This document shows positions 29,866 through 41,151 of a stretch of DNA of 64,000 bases, piece after piece. The DNA is from Symsagittifera roscoffensis. Lineage: Eukaryota > Xenacoelomorpha > Acoela > Convolutidae. Below the pieces are notes generated by a model, which did not search any database, was not told the DNA's origin, and worked only from the letters and a program-made list of their open reading frames with translations. The DNA is taken from the NCBI RefSeq assembly GCF_963678635.1, contig NC_087064.1:13051989-13115988 (forward strand). Direction: 5' to 3'. How positions within the stretch are numbered: the stretch's first letter is position 1; each line of letters starts with the position of its first letter. The translations under genes were made by a program, and so were the position numbers.

Positions 29866-31299
29866 AAAGACAGATATCCTAGAATACCAAACAACTGATA
29901 TCAAAGTACCCTGCTTACCTTTAAGTATGATGCTTATAGCTTTTCATACCTCCCACTCTTTACACACTAAAGGACACTCAGGACCAGAAAGGACACTTAT
30001 ACAAAACTTTTATTTCCCAAATGAACCAATTTGGATAAAAGTATTATGCAACGATACCCAAACCAAAAACAAATCGCAGAAAAACAAGATTTTAAGGCCC
30101 AAAGTTTATATTTTAATCACAGATTTTCTTTTGACAAAAAAGGACCAATATCAGCATCCTCAGAAGGAAACTCATTTAAAATGGTAATAGTAGATGCATT
30201 AACACACTACGTAGCACTTAACGCAGTACCTCATTGTAACGCTTATTATGCATATACAACACTTTATGAACACTGGATAGCAAAATTCGGTTTACCCGAA
30301 ATCCTAGTCACAGACAATGGCACTGAATTTATAAACAACGAAATCATTACACTATGCCACTTATATAATATTAAACACAAACCACGTACATCTCATGCAC
30401 CTTGGACTATTGGATAAGTCGAAGGCATGAACCGTTCACTACAAGAATATCTTCGATGTATCATAAATGGAAATGATACAAGATACACTGAATGGTCAGC
30501 AGATGTAAAATTATTCCCCTAATCTTATAATTCACAAATCACAACAACCCTGGGAATGTCACCATTTGAAATGGTTTTCAACCAAAAACCACGGAAACCG
30601 ATAATGTTCACAGCAAACTCTTCAAAAATGCACAAGGTTATTGCCAACTCACTAAAGAATCAATATGTTACAATCTACCACTTCATACCCACGATGAAGA
30701 TCATTTTCATCATCCATAAATTTCAAACTTAGCTTCCGGTACACCCATCGAATGGTTTTTAAACAGAGTTAAAAAATACAAGGAAATTAACCAGAAAGTA
30801 ACAAAAAATTTATTACAAAGATAAAATATTAATTCTCAAATAAATTCCAGAGTTACCCCAGCTACAAATTTGAAAAAAGGAACATATGTTTTGATTCCGA
30901 ATTTTACAACACGAAAAGGAATTTCTAAAAAATTACAACTACTCAGAAAAGGACCGTAACAAATAATTGATAAATACACTAATGTAACATACAAACTTAC
31001 AGACTTCAACATAAAAGAAATCGTTCAAGATCGAAACATTCTTTTACCTTATTACCCTAACGAGTACGCACTTCGAGAACTTACTCAATTATACTCTTTT
31101 ACAGGACTTAAACTTATTCAAAATAGCTCAGAGCAAAATCAAAATCAAAGCACTGATATGCAACCCATCCAAAAACAATTAGATAAAAAGGACAAAGAAC
31201 TTCCGAAACAGATGTCAAAAAACGTAAACAACAAAAAGATACCTCACACAGAGAGAAAAAATCAAAAATTAAAAAAAAAAATTAAACCACAAGTTTAAA
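29828..31299 (+). pseudogene. Long-1 integrase (broken)
   Basis: The zinc-binding start 'HTSHSLHTKGHSG' lies in 29828-30187. The catalytic core lies in 30031-30417 with 'FSFDKKG' and 'VTDNGTEF'. An in-frame stop then comes just before the third catalytic residue, in 'VEGMNR'. The remainder to about 31.3 kb encodes the C-terminal domain and a Lys/Gln-rich tail in broken frames. The Long-2 counterpart at 48733-49491 keeps D, D and E with 35 residues between the last two. Confidence 0.8.
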
Positions 31300-31955
31300 A
31301 AGAAAAATAGACAATCATCGCACTCCGTAATCAGCCACAAAAAGATTAGAAAACATTCAACTCACAATCTAAAATTTTTAAGAAAGTTGAATTTCAAAAA
31401 CCACCTTAATTTAATTAAAATTTTTACCTCTTGAAGATATTTTCAAGGACCAAAATTTTTCTCAAATTTCATGCTCAAAAGGCACTTGAACACACTAGTT
31501 CAAACTCAGCCAATCAGAAGCTTTTCCGAATCATCACCTCAATTTTAACACGACTTCTCTGGCTGACAAATAACCACCCTCAAGCCAATCTCTAACTACA
31601 ACTAAAAGACCTCCAGGTCAAAAATGAGCAAACCGCTAAACATTGACACCTGAAATAAACAAAGTTTCAATAATACAGCCCTCCCTTATCAAGTAGTACA
31701 AAGATCAACAATATTGTCCCAAAGTAGACCTCAAAAACCTCTCAAGCAAAAAAAAATTGAATTAGCCTAAAGAACAAAATGAACCTGATCATTTAGCCTA
31801 AAGTACGAATACTTTTCAGATACCCCCAACCATCCATTAAATAACAACAAAACAAAGAAAACACTAGGTAGCCCTCCAAACTTTCCCTTCTCAAAAAATG
31901 CCGAAATCCAACCCACTTGTCAAAAAATCAATAATTAATCCGACCACACTTAAAT
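31300..31955 (+). other. post-integrase untranslated stretch of Long-1
   Basis: No coding signal. Similar sequence lies at 50.1-50.45 kb (with a deletion) and 54.8-55.4 kb in Long-2. In env-bearing Gypsy elements the splice acceptor for env RNA lies in such a place, but I cannot single one out. Confidence 0.4.
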
Positions 31956-32260
31956 ATGCTTCGAAAAATAAAAAATAACTTGACGAAGAAATTACTTCTT
32001 CAAATGCATTTTTCTCAAACAGTTCACTTATTTCATAACATACTTTCAAATCTTTTTTCAATTCTTTCCAATTCTTTCAAACCTTGTAAAATTTTCATCC
32101 TCACCCTGATAAATTTTTGCAATTTTCTCTTTCCGATATCCCTGATAATGAAAATATGCAAATGCATAAAGAGGCTATCGTAACCTTCGCATTAGCAACG
32201 ATACTTTTAATACTTTATATTGAAGAATATTACAAAAAACATAAAATTTCTTCTTAAATG
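31956..32260 (+). pseudogene. Long-1 small membrane ORF (broken copy)
   Basis: Counterpart of the better preserved 50473-50880 and 55438-55852. It encodes Phe/Ile/Leu-rich hydrophobic stretches, then 'LFPISLIMKICKCIKRL'. Strong hydrophobicity suggests one or two membrane helices. It could be a small membrane protein or a signal/anchor piece of the downstream proteins. Confidence 0.45.
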
Positions 32261-32363
32261 AATACATTTCGAAAAATTTTCCAAAATTGCTAATCAAAAA
32301 CCCCCACATCAGTCCCCAACAGCAACGTCCCAAGAACCTCCCACAACACCAACAAATACACAA

Positions 32364-33191
32364 ACAAATAATCCTCAATAATCAACGCGCATCTCTTTTC
32401 AAGAAAATCCATATACATTTGAAGAAAGACGCGCACGATTATCCGAACCACTAGAGCCAGTACTTCGCCAAGCACCACTGAGCGAACCACAATACGAACC
32501 TGTTTATAAAACATAACCTCCTCTCCAACAAGACCTTAATAGAGCATGACATCAAAGTCAAAACCAAAACTTACTAGAAATAAATCGACAAATTATTCAT
32601 CCAAGACAAAATAGAAATTTGCAAAACCCCAGAGTTCAATTCAACATACCTCATTCACCAACAACAAATCCTGTAAACCTTTTTAGCAGTAACCATCAAA
32701 CTACCCACAGACCCCTTAACAACAGAATACATCATTTATCCCGTCATATTATTTAGGTTCAACTCCTACATCTGAACAAATCAGAGAAAACCCTTTTAAT
32801 CCCCCAACCACATTAGCCAGTACTTCACCAAGCATCACTGAGCGAACCACAATACGAACCAGTATATAATATATACCCCCCTCTCCAACAGGACCTTAAT
32901 AGAGCAAGACATCAAAGTCAAAACAAACTAGAAATAAATCGACAAATTATTCACCCAAGACGAAAGAGAAACTTGCAAAACCCCAGAGTTCGATTCAACA
33001 TACCTCATTCACCAACAACAAATCCTAAAAATCTTTCAAGCAGTAAAATTCAAAGAACCCCGCAGACCCCTTCACAACAACATACATCAAACATCCCATC
33101 AGATTATTCACGTTCAACTCCTACATCTGAACAAATCGGAGAAAACCTTTTAATCCCCCAACCACTGCAGAACAACTCCCTTATTGGGTAA
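32364..33191 (+). pseudogene. Long-1 Pro/Gln-rich hydrophilic ORF with a 360-bp internal duplication
   Basis: Homologous to the intact 63-residue starts at 50948 and 55912, but the Long-1 start codon is ACG. A 360-bp block is duplicated in tandem (32452-32811 and 32812-33171). The second unit stays open through 'RFNIPHSPTTNP' and 'PTSEQIGEN' to a stop at 33189. The product is hydrophilic, rich in Pro, Gln, Asn, Ser and Arg, with no membrane segment. It may be an accessory or an Env N-terminal region; I do not recognise it. Confidence 0.5.
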
Positions 33192-34336
33192 TACATGTTT
33201 TTCCTCAAGGCGAATCAGATTTAGTGAAAGATCCAAAAGACGTTTCATCTGACACATCTTTATCCCTACCTGAAACTCTTTTACATCCTTCAACCCCTTC
33301 TTTAACTCCAATTTCACAAATCCTTTTCCTTTCAAATTTTACTACAAGTTTCGACGCCAGATATAGAGAAAATTCAACAAATAACATACAACTACAATTA
33401 GGTTGGAATACAATCGTAGCACCCCTCCATTTTTTATACAACATCACGAAAGTCACAGATTACACAACTGGGCACTGAACAGATTACAATACCGACAAGA
33501 CATTCACAAAGATATTCAAGACCATAATATACAAATACTTACACAAGGCAACTTGACGCTAAAATTTGAAATCACAGTAAAATTAAATAAGATATTTCAT
33601 CATTTCTTACCACTAGCCCCTCCAAATATAACAGCTAAATCTTTACCTCCTTCGTTTATAACCACAGAAATAATCTACAAATACGATAGATACACAAAAA
33701 AGACAATTGGATATATCGCCTTTTATAATCATTCAGGACTATTGTACACATGTATCTTTTAAAGATACTAAATTTTCAGACTCTTTTCTTTTTTAGGTTT
33801 TCAAAACCAGATCACAGCAATCCTTCCCCTCGACCAGGACCCCACGATTTACTAGTCACACACTCTGACTGTGAAGAAAACGAACAAAAAACATTACACA
33901 AATAAGCAATAAACCAAGTCACTCAATGTGAATCCGAACCACAATCAATCGAAACAACAAATGTAATAGCAACACTTTACTCACAAGCACGAGCTACAAA
34001 ACACTAACAGAATACAAATTCACAGCAACATTTTCCGAAAAGAAAATACATTGTTCCCAAGATTCAAACGGAAACAAAAACAGATTAGACCATGAATCTT
34101 TCTTCTGAACTTGAAAAAGATTCATGTGGTCTAGTTGAACTTAAAAAATTCATAGATTCATAGCTGAACTTGAAAAATACCAAGCTTATATAAGACTAGG
34201 TAACAAATTCCCATTTCACGGAGCACATGGAAGACTAACTTACGATCTCCATGATAAAAATTGGATACCACACATTGGAAAAAAGAACCCCTCTAATTGT
34301 AAAGCAGATACAAAAAATGAAGGATACCAAGAAATA
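33192..34336 (+). pseudogene. Long-1 envelope-like region, N-terminal part (broken)
   Basis: Two alternative frames overlap at 33224-33478 and 33403-33762, marking a frameshift. Recognisable blocks: a Ser/Pro/Thr-rich stretch, 'DARYRENSTNNIQLQLGWN', then 'KSLPPSFITTEIIYKYDRY'. Further degenerate coding follows to 34.3 kb. The same blocks recur, rearranged, in Long-2. Assignment to an envelope rests on position after integrase and on the downstream cysteines and membrane anchor. Confidence 0.5.
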
Positions 34337-36280
34337 ATGTTTTTTGATTGGAAAATACAACATGAAAAAGTACAACTAACACGTGATTTAAAAGATGACA
34401 CTATAATTTACCAAGTAATCAGATTCCCTTGCAAAAACGACCAAGGATATTGCGATCCTACTACACGAACACAAGCAACAATCGTTTGGTTCCCCGAAGA
34501 CAGCTGTACCACATTTCAACTAGCAAAACTACACGCTAGAATGATAAAATTTCACCAAAAATATTTCATTGAATCAATTTCGTTTGAAGATGTAAACCTT
34601 GATCAACTTAGACATAGTAATTATAAATTTAGAAACATCCATAATATAGAAACTAAATTGACACGTTTCCAAATATACCCAGAAACGGAACTAGCATATA
34701 AACACACCAAACCTTTTACAAAACACGATATTCAAAAATTCTTGTCGAATACGAAGACGGTTTCGATATGGATACAGAAAAATTAATAATACATCCAATG
34801 GCTACATCTCACTCAACCACTGAAGAAAACTCATATGTCCCAGTAAAATTTCGAAAGAATACAGGAGAAATTGGTGGAAAATTAAAACCACAAGACACAG
34901 ACAGTACACGTTTACAAGAACTATCACTTATGAAAAACACTCATTTTGGCGCAATCCACTATGACATACACTTAGACATGAAATTAAACTACACAATAAG
35001 TAGAATTTCTCAAGAAAGGTCTTTGACAGAGCTTGAAACACTCCATCAATTATGCGAACTTGAACGCACACAGACATTACAATCACTTGTATTAGCAGTA
35101 CTTAAAATCCCTTATGCAGGATATTTATTGTCAGGAAACAGATCAAATTTTATTGACTACGAAGGAAACACATTATGGTATTACACTTGTACCATTAAAC
35201 TATCATCTTTATATGTTTTTGAAGATAAACGATGTTATAAAAGAATCCCAATATTCTACAAAAACAAATATAATTTGTTGATAATCTTTCAAGAAGAACT
35301 TATTTTTGGGATACAGCAGTCCCATGTGGATCAGAAAACAGCCACAATGTTGTACAATTAAACCCCGACGAAGACAAATACTACCAACACTAATGCCACC
35401 ATTAAAAAATTTTTCACCTGAAAGTATTAAAGCTATTGCCCGCAACCCAAATATCGATTTACAATCGATTGACATCTACTCAAAATCAAACATACAACAT
35501 CACATTCGTACACAACAATTTCAGGAAATACTCACAAAAATTGACAAAATACAACGAAAATTCATAGATCAAAACCTATGCAAACTTGCAGAAACAGCAG
35601 GCTTTTCAGACATATACGCACAAGACTATAGCGGATATTTTAGTGATATAAAAGATTACATTTACCTAAATGGCGAAAAATACAGACCACAAGATATATC
35701 ACAGATAAATATTTTTAGTTTTTCAAGTCTATAAAACTAACTTCTTGCCTTTCTAGGATGGCCCTATTACATCTTAGAAAGATTGACTATATTATACGCA
35801 ATGCTTAATTTTCTTGGATTTCTTTTCTCTCTCTTAAAAGGAATCTACAATACATGCGCTATACACACACAAGTAAGCAGACAAGCAAGCGTAGCACCCA
35901 TACTTTTTACAGGATTTTTTGGAATATTCTCAACATCAATCAATAAAATTCTTTTAGACGCTCAAACGAAAGAATACAATACCAAGCTATCAACAACACC
36001 AAACACGTATGACGAATCACGAAACGATAAAAATACAACACCTACAGCACCACAATTGCAAAACCTCAATCATAACCACCCCCTATCATTAGTAACACAA
36101 AATTTCAGAAATATCGCCCTAACAGACCTCAGAACTTCGAGATCAAATTATCCACAAAGCCCAATTCAACAAATAATAACCCAACAACCCAACATGGACG
36201 ACACATACGAACAAATAATAGAACAACCACATACCACAAATTTGCGTTCTCAGAACAACCATCTTTTTAGCCCACGATGA
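34337..36280 (+). pseudogene. Long-1 envelope-like glycoprotein region with C-terminal membrane segments
   Basis: Four open pieces (34337-34786, 34768-35361, 35306-35734, 35783-36280) in overlapping frames. The first is Cys-containing (FPCKNDQGYCDP, EDSCTTF). The third has 'SFSPESIKAIARNPNIDL'-like sequence. The last starts with hydrophobic residues (ILYAMLNFLGFLFSLL), has a second hydrophobic stretch (VAPILFTGFFGIFST) and ends in a polar tail. Ectodomain-anchor-tail order and location after integrase fit a retroelement Env. I cannot place it in a known fusion-protein class. Frameshifts disable this copy. Confidence 0.55.
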
Positions 36281-38065
36281 GCTGCCAAGTTGGATCCCTC
36301 CATCGATCAATTTCTCACCCAGCCAACCTCCAGAACAGCCTCCCCATCATCCCACTTTTTGCTTTCCCCCCACCTCAGTCACCTCATCATAACACTTCAT
36401 CCAGCATGGAATCAGATACTAATTACAACACCACAGTATATAACACTATCTCCCAATTCAACAACTCCGATATCGAAACACCCGACAAATTTGATAACTC
36501 TGAACCCAGTCCATCTGCATTTTCCCAACCTCCCTTTCAACCTATCCAGTCCCAAGTCAAAATTGAACCCTCTTCCCCTCCTTCTCCCATTTCATATGTT
36601 ACACCAGTATTTCATATATTCCCCTTTAACCAGTGAGCCATACGATAACAACGACCAAGATAACACACAAATATCACTTGAACTTGGTAACTTCATAACA
36701 CTACAATAACAAGTACAACACCCTCAAACACTAACCATTCAGCAACTCTCACGATCTATAACATCATCCAACCCATCATCCCCAAACTCCTCTTCCAATT
36801 ATACACCTTCCCAAAACCCGACTTCCGCATCAACCCCATCATCGAGTACCAACCGCGCTTATAGAACCTTTGAAAGAAAATTCCCAAATACCCCATTCCC
36901 ATCTAACCCAGGAACATCCACCACATTTGTCAATCATCCACTTCATACTAATACTAAAGAATTCCTCTAAATCTGTCTACCTTTTTTCACTCAATATACG
37001 TACTTCCATTCAGACCCCAATGATGAAAAACCCAAATATGTTAACGAACATGTTTTACACCCTACACTTACATGGACATCTTATTATCACTTTACTAACC
37101 CACTATCACTACCACTATATAACAATCCTTATGGTAATGAAGTAATCACCCAACTCTATCTCTTAACAACAGCACTAACCCCAAAACAATTTACGCAAAT
37201 AGGCTACAAAAAATCACTAACCAAAGTCACAGCACCTAAAGCTGATGATTATTCTTGAGATTGTTACGACCATAACATCATTCGACCTAATGAAGACCTC
37301 TTTCTAAACAACGACCCATTTGCTAACCCCCAACTAACTGAAAAATTTTTCATCAAGACCCCATACACCGTCACTTTCAACATCTTAATTTAAAAATATG
37401 ACAACGTTATCTCAGCAGCACTACAAAATATTCATGCTTATGATTCATACTTTAACAAATTTAACCACTTTTCACTAAACTTTCATTTCCTCACACCCAA
37501 ACAATGTGATTTGCACTGTTCATACGAAGTCATGTTACAAACTAAACAAACACATACATAAACTCATTACAAATTCATTCAACACCATTACACCCTCAAA
37601 ACACCAGCACAACAACCTCACCACCGATATCAATATATTAACTCTAAATACACATCACTATTTTTTATTAACTTCACCTGTTGTATTAATGACACTAACT
37701 TACAAAGCACCCTCCGAAATTATGATCCCATCACTCAGATGTATATCTTCTGTCCCCTAACCAAACTCCTAAATGTAGACGAATCCCGCTCAATAACTAT
37801 CACTCACGAATTCCTCCAGCCCGTTGAAGTCCCAATCCTAGATTTTATATATAACACTCGCTATAATCACAAATTGTATAATCTTATTCAAAACACACCG
37901 TATGAACAATCACCTAACATTGAAGAGCACAACATCATTAAAACACTCGAATTGCTTAGGCCACTTCTGCAAACTAAACACATCATTCGTTTGTTAGTTA
38001 AACTACTAACCTCATCTGATACCATCCACGATGTTTTTCCCCATGGCTTCTTCACCGACGATTAG
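36277..38065 (+). pseudogene. Long-1 post-env ORF of unknown function (ORF-X)
   Basis: The ATG at 36277 overlaps the envelope TGA as ATGA, and the same overlap is present in Long-2 at 60232. The first 119 residues are rich in Ser, Pro, His and Asn. Further pieces (36870-37145, 37506-37760, 37739-38065) are in changing frames. The last ends '..FPHGFFTDD' and stop, matching Long-2 exactly at the end. I recognise no family. A Pro/Ser-rich N-terminus and a more structured C-terminus suggest a regulatory or structural accessory protein, which is inference only. Confidence 0.55.
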
Positions 38066-38924
38066 GTAATATGAATTCAATATTTCACTAATAAATTCAA
38101 ACAACACTAACCATTTTTGTTCAAGGTTTTCCTTTTTTTTCATAGGCACAATCATCAATCATCTACAAAACAAAAAGCAAACTAAAAAACAGAAAATTTT
38201 CAATCAATTCATAAATTTCTGTTAACCTATCTAATAATTGAAGCAATAAAATTCTCCTGCACAGAGCAGTGAATTAATATATAAATTCCTTTCACCAAAG
38301 CAGTAAATATTCATACAATTGAATATAAATTAATGATTTCAACCCCCAAATCAAGCAGTAAACTTCATAATTTTCCAGTAGTAAATAATTAAAAATTGTT
38401 CATAAATTGCAGATAGCAGTACTAACCTTTTTACAGATGCTTCTTTGTATACTCTCGCCCATAAATACTATCCAAATTTGCTTTGCTCGCCCACAAATAA
38501 TTGTTTAAAATAATGAATTTAAGTTTCAATTTTCACTGATAACAACTCTAACAAGCTTTAACACGGTTCAAACTTTCCTATAACCCGGTTGGAAAGGAAT
38601 TATATAATAATCTGAACTAACCAACGCAGGCTTATTATACACCATAAACCACAACCTAACAGCATGACCAAGAAAAGAAAACCCACGGTACCCAAACTGG
38701 ATTAACACCAGCTTAGAAATAGATAAATTATTCTTTTGAAGACTACTTTTAAGTCTGAACACAAAAGAACAAAAACAACGAAAAGTCGAAAGACAAACCC
38801 AAAACAAACAATTTGATTTTTGAGAAATAGACATAACTATGAAAACAAAAGAAAACACTAATGATAAAAAATAGCATGAAGAGGTGAACTAAAACAGGAT
38901 TCTCTTAAAAGAGAGCATTAAATT

Positions 38925-39035
38925 ATACCCTCACTTGTGGCCCAACCCACCAGGAGAGGACGTCCTGAGTATGCTCTATAGCCGGCCTTAACCACCGTGC
39001 TACATCCACGCTTTGTGACACCCACGAAATTTTTT
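38925..39035 (-). repeat. tRNA/SINE-like segment
   Basis: Minus strand contains 'GTAGCACGGTGGTTAAGGCC', close to a pol III A-box (TRGYNNARNNGG). It is GC-richer than its surroundings and conserved at 62880-62990. A convincing B-box is not visible ('GGTTGGGCC' is weak). It may be a captured SINE or tRNA fragment, or a structured element of the 3' UTR. Confidence 0.35.
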
Positions 39036-39081
39036 TTGACGGGAGTTACTCAAGTGTGAGTAGCTCTTTAAAATAACCGAA

Positions 39082-39354
39082 CTAAATAAAAACGCTTTTG
39101 CGATAAAAACTAATACAATGCAATAAATACATACTATACAGCCCAAAGACGAGCAGCAAGGAACTTGACAACCCAATCACACTCCAACTACGGAATGGCA
39201 AAACCCACCTGACATGCTGCCTGCAATCACTACACTCAATGGATGTGAAGTAAGACTTGGCATCGCAGCAAAGGAAACCCATTACAAACAGAACAATGGC
39301 CATCTCGATGTTCAAGTTTACGTACAGATCCAAGTCACCAGGCACTGCATCCAA
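39082..39354 (-). CDS. possible antisense 90-residue membrane/secreted ORF
   Basis: Open in both Long copies with only about six residue differences. It has a signal-peptide-like core (MAIVLFVMGFLCCDA), Cys residues (IECSDC) and a second hydrophobic stretch (VIGLSSSLLLVFGLY). A donor-like CAG|GTGGGT lies at its middle. The opposite strand is also open, so only one of the two need be real. It could be a captured host exon. Confidence 0.3.
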   Translation of the reverse strand: MDAVPGDLDLYVNLNIEMAIVLFVMGFLCCDAKSYFTSIECSDCRQHVRWVLPFRSWSVIGLSSSLLLVFGLYSMYLLHCISFYRKSVFI

Positions 39355-39555
39355 AGACGAATTACATACCGTTCCCAGATGAGATTGAGAATAAAAATGT
39401 TCCTATCTACCAGATCAACACTCATCACAATCGATCAGAATCATGATACGATCTCCCGAAACGATCGTGATGACAACTCTTCTTCCAAACCAGAAAAAAT
39501 AATATGCTCGCAACCTCTAAAGAAAAACACCACCATCCATCCTCCACTACAATAA
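39214..39555 (+). CDS. possible 113-residue basic/polar ORF
   Basis: Begins MLPAITTLNG and ends TTIHPPLQ. It is intact in both Long copies with nine residue differences. It is polar and rich in Arg, Thr and Asp/Asn ('SRNDRDDNSS'). It overlaps the antisense ORF, so the shared openness may come from constraint on one strand only. No family is recognised. Confidence 0.3.
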   Translation: MLPAITTLNGCEVRLGIAAKETHYKQNNGHLDVQVYVQIQVTRHCIQRRITYRSQMRLRIKMFLSTRSTLITIDQNHDTISRNDRDDNSSSKPEKIICSQPLKKNTTIHPPLQ

Positions 39556-39588
39556 AGAACATTGGAAAACTAAAACTCTCTAAACCCC

Positions 39589-39595
39589 GGATGGG
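39589..39595 (+). other. candidate polypurine tract of Long-1
   Basis: GGATGGG directly before the 3' LTR; the same seven bases precede the LTR at 63555. It is short and interrupted by T, so it is a weak candidate chosen mainly by position. Confidence 0.4.
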
Positions 39596-39979
39596 TGGAA
39601 CCATATCTAAACTAGTATTTATCATTGGTTATTATTATGATATTTTAATTTTATCTCTATAAAATATTAAATATTAACCAATCTTCTCCATCAAACTAAC
39701 AACCTATTTATTTGTAAACTGTTGAAACTACTTGTAGTTTCAACATCAGAACAGTTTGAATTAAACTTAGAATACAGTTGTTCTCATTCTGGAACTAACT
39801 CGCGTAAAGCGGTGTACACTAGATCTATTGAGACTAGGAGATATAAGAGTAAGATTAAGATCGGTATTAGACTAAGAAGTTGCACGAATCTATCCGGCCG
39901 AAAATAAGATAGCGTGACGAGCAGACGGTGTACCCTATCTGAAATTACTCTATGAGTACAGTACATAGTACATAACTCA
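39596..39979 (+). repeat. 3' LTR of Long-1
   Basis: 384 bp, TGGAACC...ACTCA. Contains a perfect hairpin, GTTGAAACTAC (39721-39731), TT, GTAGTTTCAAC (39734-39744). Followed by ATAT. Confidence 0.9.
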
Positions 39980-41151
39980 ATATGTGACACTTTTGCACCA
40001 CATATGAACTCTTAAGTTTATTGTGTACAGAAACGCATCTTTGAGAAATTTTAAATCAAACGACAAATACCTCTTCAAAAACATGATTCGATCCATGACA
40101 ATCCATTTAAGCAAAAATAGTATGCTGGTTAATTGAGTAAGATATTGAGGCCAACTACTTCATCGAGTTTACTAAAAAAAACAGTTAAAAAAACTGCATG
40201 CAGTTCTTATGAGAAAAATTGTAATCGGACGTTTCACACAGCAAAAATGTTCAAATTGAGTAATAATTTGATATTTTAAGGGGCAATGTCAAGTGGCACT
40301 TTATGATCTGAGCCAAAGGCAAGTTACTAGTTATGAAGTACCTCTGATGTATTTTAGGGCAACATCAGACAAAGAAGGCAAAAGTAAGTAATGAGTTAGA
40401 CACAGTCTTTACTGCCCATAGTGGAGTTGCGCCGTGCGCGACTTAATCATGAATCGCTGTCGTCGGCAACATTTTGAAAACAAAGTGTTGAGGCTAAACC
40501 AATCGGATGTAGTCATTAAAACCACCTGTACCAACTAGTAACCAATACTTATACCCCCGATAAATGACTAACTGAAAGATTAAGCGAAAACAATTTTCGT
40601 CTTAAATAGAAAATAGTTAACAAGAACCATTTGATCTATCAAAGAAATTATCACAACTGAAAACTACTGCTTCCAAACTGCCTAGAGGGATGTCCTGATT
40701 TTGAAAAAAAAAATTAGGGGTCTAGGCGTGTTGTTGCAGATGAACTCAAGCTTCGGATATGGTAATCTTAGTTTTTACAGTTTTTCGGCTGTTTCAATTT
40801 TATTTCAAGTTTTCGGGTATTTGCGCTATCGCAAATTTGCGCGGTACTTTTTTAAAGACTATTGCTATCATTTGCAATTCTTGATAAACAATGTAAAGCC
40901 GCTTTCTGAGTCCTTAATCAGATAGATTTATTGCCTATACAAAGAAAAAAGTGTGAAAAATGTTTAAAATAGCGTTTTACTTAGCATCTGAAAGGAAGCG
41001 TACGTCTTAGTCATTGTTTAAAATGTTTTTCGCTTACAGAGGGTTTTCATAATTTACATTTCCTGCAAGTAAATTTACCTGAAGCAACTAAATTTAGTCG
41101 ACCGACACATTGCTCTATTTGTTTATTTGCAAATACGTCTAATTCAGCTTA
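39980..41151. other. flank of Long-1, no gene seen
   Basis: AT-rich. The first ~75 bp are the same as the flank after the LTR at 63927 (one substitution, then a possible 10-bp gap). The rest shows no coding or repeat structure that I can support. Confidence 0.6.

Larger units (their letters stand above)
38066..39588 (+). other. 3' region of Long-1
   Basis: Conserved with 62018-63550. It contains a tRNA-like/SINE-like stretch on the minus strand (38925-39035) and a pair of opposed short ORFs (39082-39555). The rest is AT-rich with a repeated 'GCAGTAAA' word near 38.26-38.42 kb. No long coding region is seen. Confidence 0.6.
21188..39979 (+). mobile_element. Long-1: 18.8-kb env-bearing Ty3/Gypsy-type LTR element
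   Basis: Bounded by 379-bp and 384-bp LTRs (TGGAA...TCA) and a 4-bp duplication, with a PBS after the 5' LTR. Order inside: leader, gag with CCHC, DSG protease, RT, RNase H, zinc-binding and DDE integrase, small membrane ORF, Pro/Gln-rich ORF, envelope-like region, an extra ORF, and a 3' region with short opposed ORFs. Pol order is Gypsy-like. The size is roughly twice that of usual env-bearing Gypsy elements (about 7-9 kb, general knowledge). All long genes carry stops or frameshifts, so this copy is defective. The internal plus strand is strongly G-poor. The related copy at 44.2-63.9 kb shows it is a family and not a one-off composite. Confidence 0.85.
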
